From an uncultured Blautia sp. (GTDB lineage Bacteria; Bacillota; Clostridia; Lachnospirales; Lachnospiraceae): 37,238 nucleotides of DNA. Below the pieces are notes generated by a model. The model was not told where the DNA came from, did no database searches, and worked only from the letters and a program-made list of their open reading frames with translations. Location: positions 1-37,238 of the forward strand of contig CATXEA010000030.1 of NCBI GenBank assembly GCA_958367245.1. Reading direction: 5' to 3'. The position numbers and the translations under genes are program-made. This document shows, in pieces, positions 24,648 through 33,164 of the stretch (positions are counted from its first letter, which is position 1; each line of letters begins with the position of its first letter).

Positions 24648-25469
24648 CTAATATTTCTCTATGTCTATTTTTTTCGTCATTTCCACATCATAAGGCAGAA
24701 TCGAATTTGCGAAAGCCTTGAATTTATCTGCCAGGTCACTCACATAAAAACGATATGGAAATTCCTCCTGTTCCGTTCCGGTACTTAAAAGCCCGTTCTT
24801 TTTCAGCAGTCTGCCAAGCTCCAGCGCAGTCTCGTATGCCGGATTGACAAGGCGTACCTTTTCTCCCATAATCTCTCCGATTGTCGAACGAAGAAGAGGG
24901 TAATGGGTACAGCCCAGAATAAGGGTATCAATTTCTTTTTCCTGTAATTCCCGGAGATATCTGCCTGCAACCTCTGTTGTCACAGAATCGTGAAGCCAGC
25001 CTTCCTCCACAAGAGGACAAAAAAGCGGACAGGCTTTTCCAAAAACCGTAATCTCCGGGTCCAGATTTTTCAAAAATGCTTCATGGATTCCGCTTCCTAC
25101 AGTACCCTCTGTCCCGATAATCCCAACTCTTTTGTTCTTCGTTTCCTCTGCTGCAACTCTGGCGCCCGGCTCAATCACACCGATAATCGGAAGATTAAAT
25201 TCGTCACGCACAGCATCCAGTGCAAAAGCGCTGGCTGTATTACAGGCAACCACAATTGCCTTTACCTGCTGTTCCTGAAGAAATCTGATAATCTGGCGGG
25301 AATAACGGATAACCGTTTCTTTAGATTTACTTCCATAAGGAACTCTCGCCGTATCACCGAAATATACAATTTTTTCTGAAGGGAGATTCCGCATGATCTC
25401 ACGCGCAACCGTAAGCCCTCCCACACCGGAATCAAATACACCTACCGGTGCATCTCTGTCTATTTTCAT
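24648..25469 (-). CDS. murI: Glutamate racemase
   Basis: The 273-residue enzyme interconverts L- and D-glutamate, providing D-Glu for peptidoglycan. It has the N-terminal PVGVFDSGVGGLTV, the two catalytic cysteines in VVACNTASAF and LGCTHYPLL, and the conserved YFGDTARVPYG. Length is normal. The start is placed at 25469 because GGAGAG lies 6-7 bases upstream and the protein then begins at the family position; a frame start at 25505 adds 12 unconserved residues. It leads the murI-DUF1934 pair. Confidence 0.96.
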   Translation of the reverse strand: MKIDRDAPVGVFDSGVGGLTVAREIMRNLPSEKIVYFGDTARVPYGSKSKETVIRYSRQIIRFLQEQQVKAIVVACNTASAFALDAVRDEFNLPIIGVIEPGARVAAEETKNKRVGIIGTEGTVGSGIHEAFLKNLDPEITVFGKACPLFCPLVEEGWLHDSVTTEVAGRYLRELQEKEIDTLILGCTHYPLLRSTIGEIMGEKVRLVNPAYETALELGRLLKKNGLLSTGTEQEEFPYRFYVSDLADKFKAFANSILPYDVEMTKKIDIEKY

Positions 25470-25520
25470 TGATTTCTCTCCATTTTTCTGGTTGTCATAT
25501 ATCATCTGGCACTGACTATA

Positions 25521-25832
25521 TTAACACCATTTAAACGCTTTCGCAAGCCAGAAGGAAATCTTTACTTTACCCTTTTTTCTTTCACTGAAAGAAAATTTCG
25601 GGTATAGAGTTCCCCACCATGCATACACGGGAGTAAAACCCTCTTCTCTTTCGACAGAAACCGACTGTTCCCCCTCTCCTCTTTCGGTAAAACTGCTTTG
25701 CGCCTCCCTCACAATCCTTTTTTCAGGCGCTGTGTTTGTTGCGCCTGTATTTACCAGACAACTCATTACCACTGCGGCTGCCAGAGCTGCTGCCGCTTTA
25801 TTTCTTCTCTTGCTTATCCATCTTACAATCAT
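25521..25832 (-). CDS. Small exported protein of unknown function
   Basis: The 103-residue protein begins MIVRWISKRRNKAAAALAAA, a basic stretch followed by a hydrophobic segment and an SCLVNTGAT-like cleavage region, so it is probably exported. A mostly charged middle part and a basic, aromatic end (AWWGTLYPKFSFSERKKGKV) follow. I recognise no family. The start at 25832 has GGAGAG 4-5 bases upstream; the frame could extend to 25862 without a site. It lies between the germination genes and murI on the same strand, and may be a narrowly distributed gene. Confidence 0.6.
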   Translation of the reverse strand: MIVRWISKRRNKAAAALAAAVVMSCLVNTGATNTAPEKRIVREAQSSFTERGEGEQSVSVEREEGFTPVYAWWGTLYPKFSFSERKKGKVKISFWLAKAFKWC

Positions 25833-25957
25833 AATCTCTCCAAATTTATCCGGGAAAAACATATTTTGTTCTGTTCCCTGTTCTCTTATCCGGAGTATAG
25901 GCTCATAAAGACAGACTTATTCAGCAGCTTCTGTTTTTCATTTCTCAATGTTTTTTA

Positions 25958-27631
25958 TTATTCCATTTCCACAATCAGATTTTCCCCATCTGTGACTACT
26001 TTTGGAAGCATACACAGGTTTCCGCTTTTATATTTTTCATAAAAAACCTCCCGCAGAGTCACCTTTTTCATCTTTTCCCTTCCCATTCTGTTTTCCATCA
26101 TTCCTGTAAGATATTCTCCTGCTGAAGCGCTGTCCTGTCCTTTCCAACTGATTATCTCTCCTGCATCCGCCGCTTCAAACACATACATATCTTCTCCTAT
26201 GAACGGTTTTTTCTTTAAATATTCCAGCGCTTCATCCCACCTGTTCTCTATTCTGAGCGTTTCTCCGAGAACCAGAGCTTCCAAATGTCCCATGTCCAGA
26301 AATTTACTCTGAGACTGATTATATTTCCGCTCAATTTCATCGAAACTATATCCGGAAATCTCCAATCCTCCCTTATTTTCTTCTCCCCCTTTTTCCTGCC
26401 CTGTAGCCTTTGCAAGATCCGGCATTCCATAACTGAATACAAACTCTCCGTCCCGGATATCAACTCCAAGCGCCAGAGGATACATTCTCTTTTCCGGCTC
26501 TACAGCAGAGGCACATCCTCCTAAAAAAAGGCAGAAAGCAAGCACAGACATCGCCGCTGCCATCCTCTTTTTCCATCGGCCTCTTCCGCTCCAAAACAAA
26601 CTTATCTGCACAATAAGAAGTCCCGGAACAAAGATATAGGCAAGATAATCCGCAAAAAAATCCTGCGCTTTTATGCCGCCGAAATCCCAGACTGAAAGAA
26701 TATATGCGATTGCAGGAATCCATATTCTTCCTGTTCCAAGATGTGTTTTCTTCACTATCAAATGCCCGTAATGAAGAAGACTTCCCACTGCAAAAAGCAT
26801 ACTGTAAAGAAGGAATCCCATCCACAAAATATCAAATCTTGCCAGCACATTTCCCGGCAAATCTGCTCCTGACAAAAGAGGAAGTACAGGATATTTCTCT
26901 GTTTGAAGTCTTCCCATTCCCAAAACAGCCGGAAGTATCAGTTCTGCTCCGATTAAAATTCCGCCAAGTGTAAGAATCCCAAGAATCGCGGTTTTCCCTG
27001 CGCTTCCCTGTTTCTCCACATCTTCCAAAAGAAACGGCATCAGCCCAAGTGCGGAAAAGCTGCACAAAACCACATATCCGGAGCGGAAGAAATCCTCACT
27101 TATTTTTTCTTTTTCTTTCAGAATTTCACTTAAATACTCCCCTTTTCCCTGGCTGATACATACTGCCAGCATAAGCAGAATCCCCCATAGGAGAAGCCCT
27201 CCCGATACCTCTGCCATCCGTCCTCTTTTCTGCATACCACGGTGAGTTCCCACGCAGCATACCAGCAATGCAGTCAGAGAAATCCACTTTCCCGGAATCC
27301 CCGTAACCAGAGCTTCAGGTACAATATTTCCCAGAAGTGAAAGCAAAAAAGACATCGCCATAATCACATAAACCAGAAAAAAAGCACCTGCAAAACGCCC
27401 CCAGAATCCTCCTGCCGCCTTCACAGTGTCCCCGTAACAAGGTGCAAGACGTATAAGAAATATCACATAAAAAAGCAAAAGAATCAAGGCAAATACTGTC
27501 CCAAGGACTCCTCCTATCCCCCATATTTTATCCCTTCCGAACAGGCATAAAAGAAAAGGGGCAAGGAGGGTAAGAATCATCTGTCTGTATAACTGCCTGT
27601 GTGAAATCCGTCCATTTTCCGCAAATTCCAT
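25958..27631 (-). CDS. Spore germination protein: GerAB-like transporter fused to GerAC-like lipoprotein domain
   Basis: The 557-residue protein combines two germinant-receptor subunits. Residues 1-350 contain about ten hydrophobic segments and match the GerAB family (APC-type transporter-like B subunit). Residues 358-372 form a second, internal signal-peptide-like hydrophobic stretch ending in a lipobox (FLGGC, Cys373). The rest, VEPEKRMYPLALGVDIRDGE ... YNQSQSKFLDMGHLEALVLG, is like the N-terminal domain of GerAC lipoproteins. The usual C-terminal GerAC domain (about 150-200 residues) is lacking. No stop codon separates the parts. The ATG at 27631 directly follows the upstream gerA stop, so the two are one operon. 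Whether the lipobox is processed, releasing separate B and C proteins, is unknown. Confidence 0.85.
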   Translation of the reverse strand: MEFAENGRISHRQLYRQMILTLLAPFLLCLFGRDKIWGIGGVLGTVFALILLLFYVIFLIRLAPCYGDTVKAAGGFWGRFAGAFFLVYVIMAMSFLLSLLGNIVPEALVTGIPGKWISLTALLVCCVGTHRGMQKRGRMAEVSGGLLLWGILLMLAVCISQGKGEYLSEILKEKEKISEDFFRSGYVVLCSFSALGLMPFLLEDVEKQGSAGKTAILGILTLGGILIGAELILPAVLGMGRLQTEKYPVLPLLSGADLPGNVLARFDILWMGFLLYSMLFAVGSLLHYGHLIVKKTHLGTGRIWIPAIAYILSVWDFGGIKAQDFFADYLAYIFVPGLLIVQISLFWSGRGRWKKRMAAAMSVLAFCLFLGGCASAVEPEKRMYPLALGVDIRDGEFVFSYGMPDLAKATGQEKGGEENKGGLEISGYSFDEIERKYNQSQSKFLDMGHLEALVLGETLRIENRWDEALEYLKKKPFIGEDMYVFEAADAGEIISWKGQDSASAGEYLTGMMENRMGREKMKKVTLREVFYEKYKSGNLCMLPKVVTDGENLIVEME

Positions 27632-29116
27632 TTATTTTTCCCTCCATTTCAGCCTTATACGTTCATTATCAGACGCATAAACCGGACGCTCTTTTCTCTT
27701 TCGCATAGGAATTCGAAAGATTCCGTTTCCCACTCCGGAAACCTTCTCTTTTTTTACAAAAGGCACAAGATAAGGTATTCCAAAGCTTGTCAGACCGGCA
27801 AGATGCGACACAGTCAGATATGCTCCAAGCACGATTCCGTAAATACCCAGATACCCTCCAAGAAGCAGAAACATATACTTCAAAAGCCGAAATGCAGAGG
27901 CAAATTCTTCCACAGGAATCGCCAGAGAACCGAGTGCAGTCAGCGCAACAATAATCACTACCATTGGATTGACAAGATTCGCTTCCACTGCAGCCTGTCC
28001 GATAATCAAGCCGCCGACAATGCCAATTGTATTTCCAAGAGGTCCGGGAATTCTCACGCCTGCCTCCCGTATCATCTCAAAGGAAAGCTCCAGAAATAAC
28101 AGTTCTGCCACACTGGAAAAAGGTACACCTTCTCTTGCCTGCGCAAAAGAAAGAATAAGGTTTACAGGCAAAATCTGTGTATGAAACCGTATGACTGCCA
28201 GATATAGTCCGGGAAGAATTGTAGCTCCGATCATTGCCAGATATCGAAGAACACGGAGAAAAGAAACCATCTCAAAGCGATTATTCCAGTCCTCACTGCT
28301 TTCCATAAAGCTGTTAAAATTTCCCGGCATAATAAGAGCTGCAGGCGAATTATCGCACAGAAGAACCACTTTTCCATTGAGAATTTCCTGCGCTGCCCTG
28401 TCCGGTCTTTCCGTTGTCTGATACTGCGGAAACGGAGAATACCAACTGTCTTCCGTAAGCTGTTCAATAATTCCGCTGTCAAGGATACCGTCAATTTCAA
28501 ATTTATTCAGACGGCTTTTTATCTCTTCCAGAAGCCCATCCTGTACCAGATCGTCCATATACAGGAGCTGTATAACTGTGTGGGAACGAACACCCACTTC
28601 CATTTGTTCTACCTTCATTCTGGTATCACGGATTCTCTTTCTTATGAGCGCAGAGCTGGTCTTGACCATATCGGAAAATCCTTCTCTGGAACCTCTTAAT
28701 ACCTTTTCTGTCTCTGCCTGTGTGACCCCCATATTGGGATATCCCTTGCTGGAAATCTTCATAGCCTGATTGTATCCGTCTAAAAAAAATACCGCATTTC
28801 CAGCCAAAAGAGCCGTAATTACTTTCTCCATATCAGGCAGTTTCTGTACGTCTGCAATGCCCAGACTGTTTTCAGAAACAAACTCCATAATACTTTCCGG
28901 AGAGGATTCCCAGAAATGATTTACCATCTTTCCGATTGCAGAATCATCAAGCATCATATTCGAAACTGCAACCTCAATATAAACCATCAGACAGTCTGTT
29001 TTTCCTTCTTTTCCAAGCTTCATAGGACGAATTAAAATATCCTGACAGTTCTCAAGACGGTTTCTCAAATATTCTTCATTTACCTTTAAATTCGTCGAAA
29101 TCTTTACACTTTCCAT
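27632..29116 (-). CDS. Spore germination protein, GerA family (A subunit)
   Basis: The 494-residue product is a GerAA-type receptor subunit, a membrane protein of the spore inner membrane that with B and C subunits senses germinants. A soluble N-terminal domain (about 1-240) holds FFLDGYNQAMKISSKGYPN and the long helical segment around RIRDTRMKVEQMEVGVRS. The C-terminal half has about five membrane segments (LRYLAMIGATILPGLYLAVI, IPGPLGNTIGIVGGLIIGQA, and others), including the PGPLGNTIGIVGGLIIGQAAVEA-like signature region. The start at 29116 has AGGAGG 10 bases upstream; 29164 lacks it. The partner is the fused B-C gene immediately downstream. Confidence 0.95.
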   Translation of the reverse strand: MESVKISTNLKVNEEYLRNRLENCQDILIRPMKLGKEGKTDCLMVYIEVAVSNMMLDDSAIGKMVNHFWESSPESIMEFVSENSLGIADVQKLPDMEKVITALLAGNAVFFLDGYNQAMKISSKGYPNMGVTQAETEKVLRGSREGFSDMVKTSSALIRKRIRDTRMKVEQMEVGVRSHTVIQLLYMDDLVQDGLLEEIKSRLNKFEIDGILDSGIIEQLTEDSWYSPFPQYQTTERPDRAAQEILNGKVVLLCDNSPAALIMPGNFNSFMESSEDWNNRFEMVSFLRVLRYLAMIGATILPGLYLAVIRFHTQILPVNLILSFAQAREGVPFSSVAELLFLELSFEMIREAGVRIPGPLGNTIGIVGGLIIGQAAVEANLVNPMVVIIVALTALGSLAIPVEEFASAFRLLKYMFLLLGGYLGIYGIVLGAYLTVSHLAGLTSFGIPYLVPFVKKEKVSGVGNGIFRIPMRKRKERPVYASDNERIRLKWREK

Positions 29117-29141
29117 ACTCCTTTTACCTCCTGTGACCGCC

Positions 29142-29173
29142 AAAAAAAGAGAGATGTTCTCCACATCTCTCTT
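29142..29173 (-). terminator. Intrinsic terminator of the ispE-gntR operon
   Basis: On the minus strand AAGAGAGATG, a short loop and CATCTCTCTT are followed by a run of T (complement of the A-tract at 29142-29148). It lies between gntR and gerA, only 25 bases before the gerA start codon, so gerA transcription either reads through or starts inside this hairpin region. Confidence 0.88.
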
Positions 29174-29195
29174 AGAATACCCGGATTTTATTATT

Positions 29196-29900
29196 TTATT
29201 TACTGCGTTTCGCCTTTTCTTTCATTTCATTTTCTGCCTGAATAGAATGTATAATTCCCATTCTCTGGTTTTCAATATGCTGGAAGGAAATCTTCTGAGC
29301 GCGCTCTACATCCCGTTCTCTTATCGCTCTGGTAAGCTCTTCATGCTCCCGTACAAGAACGTCTCTTGTTTCCCCATCCTTGAGATACTCCACACGATAT
29401 CTGTAAATCTGTTCACGAAGATTGTTCAGAGTCTGAATCAGTCTTTTATTATCAGACGCCTGATAAATAATCTCATGGAAAGCTACATCAGCCTCTGCAA
29501 GCTTCACCAGATTTCCCTCTCCTATCGTATGCTCAAAGCCTTTTGCAGCAACCCAAAGGCGGCTCATATCCTCATCTGTCATGTTCTTGCAGGCTTTCTC
29601 AATCGCCACATTTTCCAGAGCGATACGCACCTCCAGAACATCGTTTAAGTCCTTCTCCGTGATATTAGCAACCTGTGCTCCGCGGCGCGGGATCATCACT
29701 ACAAGCCCCTCCAGCTCCAGCTTACGCATAGCTTCACGGATAGGCGTTCTGCTTACTCCCAGACGCTCTGCAAGCGCAATCTCCATCAGCCTCTCACCCG
29801 GCTTGAGCTCTCCCTTGAGAATAGCCTGACGCAGTGTATTAAACACGACATCCCTGAGGGGCAGATATTCATTCATATTTACAGAAAAGTCACTTGTCAT
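29196..29900 (-). CDS. GntR/FadR-family transcriptional regulator
   Basis: The 234-residue protein has the FadR-type winged helix-turn-helix (about 12-78: LRDVVFNTLRQAILKGELKP and RLGVSRTPIREAMRKLELEG) followed by an all-helical FCD ligand domain (about 85-215), which usually binds a small carboxylic acid and a metal; its D and H residues (ADVAFHEIIY and EHEELTRAI) fit the metal-binding triad. The ATG at 29900 lies inside the end of ispE (4-base overlap), so it is translationally coupled. Inverted repeats at 30854-30877 near the ispE promoter may be its own operators. Targets other than this operon cannot be named. Confidence 0.92.
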   Translation of the reverse strand: MTSDFSVNMNEYLPLRDVVFNTLRQAILKGELKPGERLMEIALAERLGVSRTPIREAMRKLELEGLVVMIPRRGAQVANITEKDLNDVLEVRIALENVAIEKACKNMTDEDMSRLWVAAKGFEHTIGEGNLVKLAEADVAFHEIIYQASDNKRLIQTLNNLREQIYRYRVEYLKDGETRDVLVREHEELTRAIRERDVERAQKISFQHIENQRMGIIHSIQAENEMKEKAKRSK

Positions 29901-30775
29901 TCGTATATCTCTCCTCCGTTACGGTTATAAATTTGTGTAGCAAAAACAGTTTTGGCAAGGTCGCTTTCTCTTAAAGCTGCTGCCGCTGCCTCCAGCTTCT
30001 CCTCATCGTCAAAAACGCCGAAAACAGTAGGTCCGCTTCCGCTCATCAAAGCTTTCAGCGCACCGTGGCTCTCCATGAGATTTTTAATTTCCTGAATCAC
30101 AGGATAGCGGGCAATGATTCCCGGTTCAAAGACATTTCTCATTCTGGAGGTCACACCGTAAAGATCTTCATTTTTCAATGCTTCCAGCATTCCGTCAATG
30201 TCCGGGCGTTCTTTAATTTCATCCAGCTTCATACTCTCATAAGCCATTTTCGTAGAAACATTCACACCCGGTTTCCCAATCAGAATCCAGCATTGCGGCA
30301 TCTGCGGAACCCATGTAAGCTTCTCTCCGATTCCCTCTGCAAGAGCAGTTCCTCTCATAATACAGTAAGGCACATCCGCGCCAATCTTCACTCCGCGTTC
30401 CATCAGCTCTTTCTCGCTCAGTCTGAGGTTGAACAGGCGGTTCACACCAACAAGGGCTGCCGCTGCATCTGTGCTTCCTCCTGCCATTCCGGCAGACACC
30501 GGAATGAATTTATCAAGCTTCACGGAAATTCCTTCCTCAATATGAAACTCATCCATAAGGAGTTTCGCCGCTTTATACACAAGATTCCTCTCATCGCAGG
30601 GCACAAAAGGAAAATTCGCTGTAAGGGAAATTCCCGGTGTTTCCGACTTTCGGATTTCCAGCACATCATACATCTGGATGGTCTGCATAATCATCCGCAC
30701 ATCATGATATCCGTCATCTCTTTTGCCCAAAATATCCAATCCTAAATTAATCTTCGCAAATGCACGTAACCGCAT
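29897..30775 (-). CDS. ispE: 4-diphosphocytidyl-2-C-methyl-D-erythritol kinase
   Basis: This 292-residue GHMP kinase phosphorylates CDP-methylerythritol in the MEP isoprenoid pathway. It has the N-terminal RAFAKINLGLDILGKRDDGY HD-type signature, the ATP-binding P-loop-like PVSAGMAGGSTDAAA and the C-terminal ALMSGSGPTVFGVF. The start is put at 30775, where GGAGGG lies 6-7 bases upstream and the family-typical N-terminus (MRLRAFAKINL) begins; a frame start at 30877 adds 34 unrelated residues that overlap the promoter and operator region. The end overlaps gntR by four bases. Confidence 0.96.
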   Translation of the reverse strand: MRLRAFAKINLGLDILGKRDDGYHDVRMIMQTIQMYDVLEIRKSETPGISLTANFPFVPCDERNLVYKAAKLLMDEFHIEEGISVKLDKFIPVSAGMAGGSTDAAAALVGVNRLFNLRLSEKELMERGVKIGADVPYCIMRGTALAEGIGEKLTWVPQMPQCWILIGKPGVNVSTKMAYESMKLDEIKERPDIDGMLEALKNEDLYGVTSRMRNVFEPGIIARYPVIQEIKNLMESHGALKALMSGSGPTVFGVFDDEEKLEAAAAALRESDLAKTVFATQIYNRNGGEIYE

Positions 30776-30853
30776 AATTCCCTCCATCTTTTGTTTCCTT
30801 AAATACATTTCTGTTACGCTTTCTCCTGAATCAAGGATTCTCTCACGAACAGA

Positions 30854-30905
30854 TACAATGTTGTACTTTGTATACAATTTTAACTGATTTTATAAAGGAT
30901 TTCAA
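30854..30905 (-). promoter_or_regulatory. Promoter with two overlapping inverted repeats upstream of ispE-gntR
   Basis: On the minus strand TTGAAA (complement of 30900-30905) and TAAAAT (complement of 30877-30882) are 17 bases apart. Directly downstream, at the expected start of transcription, lies the perfect palindrome TTGTATACAA (30868-30877), then a second repeat TACAA-TG-TTGTA (30854-30865). Both share TTGTA/TACAA half-sites, typical in style of FadR-subfamily operators. Repression by the GntR protein encoded in the same operon is an inference. Confidence 0.6.
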
Positions 30906-30932
30906 TATAAAATATTTTGTAATATCAGGAAA

Positions 30933-32489
30933 TCAACTGCCCACCTTTTTTACAAGAAGAAGCGGCTGCCCCAGTTTTACTTCCTCCCCTTCCAACTCAT
31001 TGATTCTGCATATCTCATCCACAGTTGTATAAAAACGCTTCGCAATATCCCACATTGTATCGCCTGCCGCTGTCATATATACTGTAATTCCCGGCATATT
31101 CTGGATTTTATTCCTGTCGAGAGGCTGTTCCTCTACCTTCTCAATAATCATTTCTTCCCTGCTGTTTAATACCAGAACGTTAATTCCCACCGTCGCCTTT
31201 ACCTCAAGCTCGTTGCTGTCCACCATTGTTGTAGAAAGCTGCTCCATATCCGTCCGCAGGAAATACGTACAATCCTTCGTAATCCCCCGCGCTTCCGCCA
31301 CATGGGTAAACGGTATTATTGTTTCCATAGAATAAAACGGCATATCATCATTTCCGATAATATAGAGAACCTTCAGAAGCACGATTCCTTCCACCAGAAT
31401 TCCGTCTTCTACAATCGCAGACTTATCTATTTTTACCCTTCCCATACTGTGACAGATCTGAAGAACTTTTCCCTGCGTCTCCTTTACCTCCACCCTGTCT
31501 GTCAGACGGCATTTGGATGAATTACGCACAAGAAGACTGTCAAGAACTTCCTTCTTTCCATGAAGCACACATTCTTTAAACGGCGTATAAACGTCCAGAA
31601 CAAGGTCATGTTCCTCCTCTTTATACATCTTCATGTCAAGCTCCAGCACAACATCTGCCTGAAAGATTCTTTCCTCCCCGTCAGAATCAGGCTTTACATC
31701 AATTCCCTGATGTATCATGGAAACTTCAATATTGGGAATCAGTTCCTCCCTGCAGTCCGGACACTCCACTTCTCCCCCGAAAGGCAGGCTGTATTCCAGC
31801 CACTGCAGCGGATTCCCCTCGTCATCCCCCACATAGAGAACAAAAACCGCCAGTTCTCCCTTTACCTTCACCACATTGTCTTCCGGTCTGAGGTCGATTC
31901 CTCTTGCCTCTATGGTATGCCACAAAAGTTCCCTGATATTCGGTCTGTTGGATACCAGTTGAATATCCTCTTTCACCCTCATAGTATCTTTTTTATGTAC
32001 GTGGAGGCTCATCAGCCGTACTTTTTTCTTCCGCACAGAAATACTCTCATCCCCTACAGATGCCGGAATCCTGATTTCTGCCGGCTCATCTACAACTGCA
32101 TAAAATGTCACGATTGCCTTAATATTCAGCTTTCTGGAATGAATCACATAAAGACTTAAATCCTCGATTTCCCATTTCAGGCACATTTTGTCCCCGCCTG
32201 CAATCCCCTCCAGATTTATCATCTCTTCCATAGGAAGCTTTGCGCTCAGACTGTAAATTTTGCCCTCTTCTTCCCCAACATAAAGAAGGTCTACATTCAG
32301 GCTTCCTCTGAGAAATGCCCTGCCGTCACTGAGCCGAACCTCCTCCATTGCAACGTCTCCCTTGCTCTGAATCATCCTCCCCACATCCGGCTTAATATCA
32401 GGAACATTGTAATCTTCATCAAAAGTCACCTGACTGGACGCTTTACTTTTTACCCGAAGCGCGCGTATACTTTCCTTTTTCAACTCCAT
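30933..32489 (-). CDS. sipL: SipL-like spore morphogenesis protein with SPOCS and LysM domains
   Basis: The 518-residue protein carries repeated DUF3794/SPOCS domains and a C-terminal LysM domain (about 468-516: ITVYMTAAGDTMWDIAKRFY ... LEGEEVKLGQPLLLVKK). The first SPOCS begins around residue 40 (GDVAMEEVRLSDGRAFLRGS). This layout and length match SipL of Clostridioides difficile, which binds SpoIVA through its LysM domain and is needed to encase the forespore in coat. It has no signal peptide, so it is a mother-cell protein. The start has a strong GGAGGAG site. A sigma-E-type promoter would be expected but was not convincingly seen in 32490-32584. The gene symbol is by architecture only. 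Confidence 0.85.
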   Translation of the reverse strand: MELKKESIRALRVKSKASSQVTFDEDYNVPDIKPDVGRMIQSKGDVAMEEVRLSDGRAFLRGSLNVDLLYVGEEEGKIYSLSAKLPMEEMINLEGIAGGDKMCLKWEIEDLSLYVIHSRKLNIKAIVTFYAVVDEPAEIRIPASVGDESISVRKKKVRLMSLHVHKKDTMRVKEDIQLVSNRPNIRELLWHTIEARGIDLRPEDNVVKVKGELAVFVLYVGDDEGNPLQWLEYSLPFGGEVECPDCREELIPNIEVSMIHQGIDVKPDSDGEERIFQADVVLELDMKMYKEEEHDLVLDVYTPFKECVLHGKKEVLDSLLVRNSSKCRLTDRVEVKETQGKVLQICHSMGRVKIDKSAIVEDGILVEGIVLLKVLYIIGNDDMPFYSMETIIPFTHVAEARGITKDCTYFLRTDMEQLSTTMVDSNELEVKATVGINVLVLNSREEMIIEKVEEQPLDRNKIQNMPGITVYMTAAGDTMWDIAKRFYTTVDEICRINELEGEEVKLGQPLLLVKKVGS

Positions 32490-32584
32490 TTTTGCTCCTC
32501 CTTTATAACAATAATAACTATATATACGGATTTTACACTCATTTTTCCCGTTTTTTATCGCTTATATTTTTACGGGCATATCAT

Positions 32585-32992
32585 TCAGACAAATTCTACA
32601 GGTTCTTTTCGGAAATCAGTTTTTATAACAATATACGGGTAAGACGGATTTGTGTCTCCTTCCGGCTGTTTCGGTCCCATAAGTCTTGTTTTAAAATAAA
32701 TCGCATCAGATGACAGAGACACCTCTTCCACCTGAATACTGCATCCCCCAGCCACCTGCTGCCCATAACCCTTGACAATATAAAGAGAGCTCTCCATCTG
32801 ATAGGTAAGCTGAAATTCTTTCTCCTTTTTTTCTTCTATCAGCGCCAGCAGTTCCTTCGGCGTCATTTCCTGTTTCACAATCGTATATTCAAGCGGTTTG
32901 CGCGGCTCTTCCTCTATTCGGATCAGGCGGCAGCCGCACAGGATTATGGCCAAAAAAACCGCAATACACCCCAAAGCAGCGGTTCTTCTCAT
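32585..32992 (-). CDS. PrcB-like small lipoprotein
   Basis: The 135-residue lipoprotein has a signal peptide and lipobox around ILCGC (Cys21), then a charged linker and a compact C-terminal domain (about 72-134: YIVKGYGQQVAGGCSIQVEE and MGPKQPEGDTNPSYPYIVIK) resembling the C-terminal domain of PrcB, the regulator of the PrtP-like protease complex of spirochaetes. Such domains occur alone in many clostridia; the function is unknown. It is upstream of the sipL-like gene on the same strand, with 95 bases between, so it may be co-expressed in sporulation, but this is weakly supported. Confidence 0.72.
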   Translation of the reverse strand: MRRTAALGCIAVFLAIILCGCRLIRIEEEPRKPLEYTIVKQEMTPKELLALIEEKKEKEFQLTYQMESSLYIVKGYGQQVAGGCSIQVEEVSLSSDAIYFKTRLMGPKQPEGDTNPSYPYIVIKTDFRKEPVEFV

Positions 32993-33063
32993 AAAGCACC
33001 CCTAGCCGTTCTTTAATACCTATTCTATGTCAGCCTTTCATGGCATATGAACAAAAAATGATA

Positions 33064-33092
33064 TTGCAACCGGAAGCCACATTCCGTATAAT
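33064..33092 (+). promoter_or_regulatory. Strong sigma-A-like promoter for plsC
   Basis: TTGCAA (33064-33069) and a consensus TATAAT (33087-33092) are exactly 17 bases apart, with transcription expected to start near 33099. Confidence 0.8.
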
Positions 33093-33120
33093 GGTAAGAA
33101 AGGCTTTTACCTAAGTAAAA

Positions 33121-33150
33121 AGATCAGAGCATAAACGAAAGCGCTGATCT
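33121..33150 (+). other. Leader hairpin directly before the plsC ribosome binding site
   Basis: AGATCAG (33121-33127) and CTGATCT (33144-33150) form a 7-base stem, with GC/GC inside, ending at the base before GGAAAGG of the ribosome binding site. It could limit ribosome access or stabilise the message; there is no T-tract, so it is not a terminator. Confidence 0.5.
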
Positions 33151-33164
33151 GGAAAGGAACATTT

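Noticed and set aside
30776..30877. Thirty-four-residue N-terminal extension of IspE
   Set aside because: It overlaps the promoter and palindrome region and is not part of the conserved enzyme; the start at 30775 has GGAGGG.
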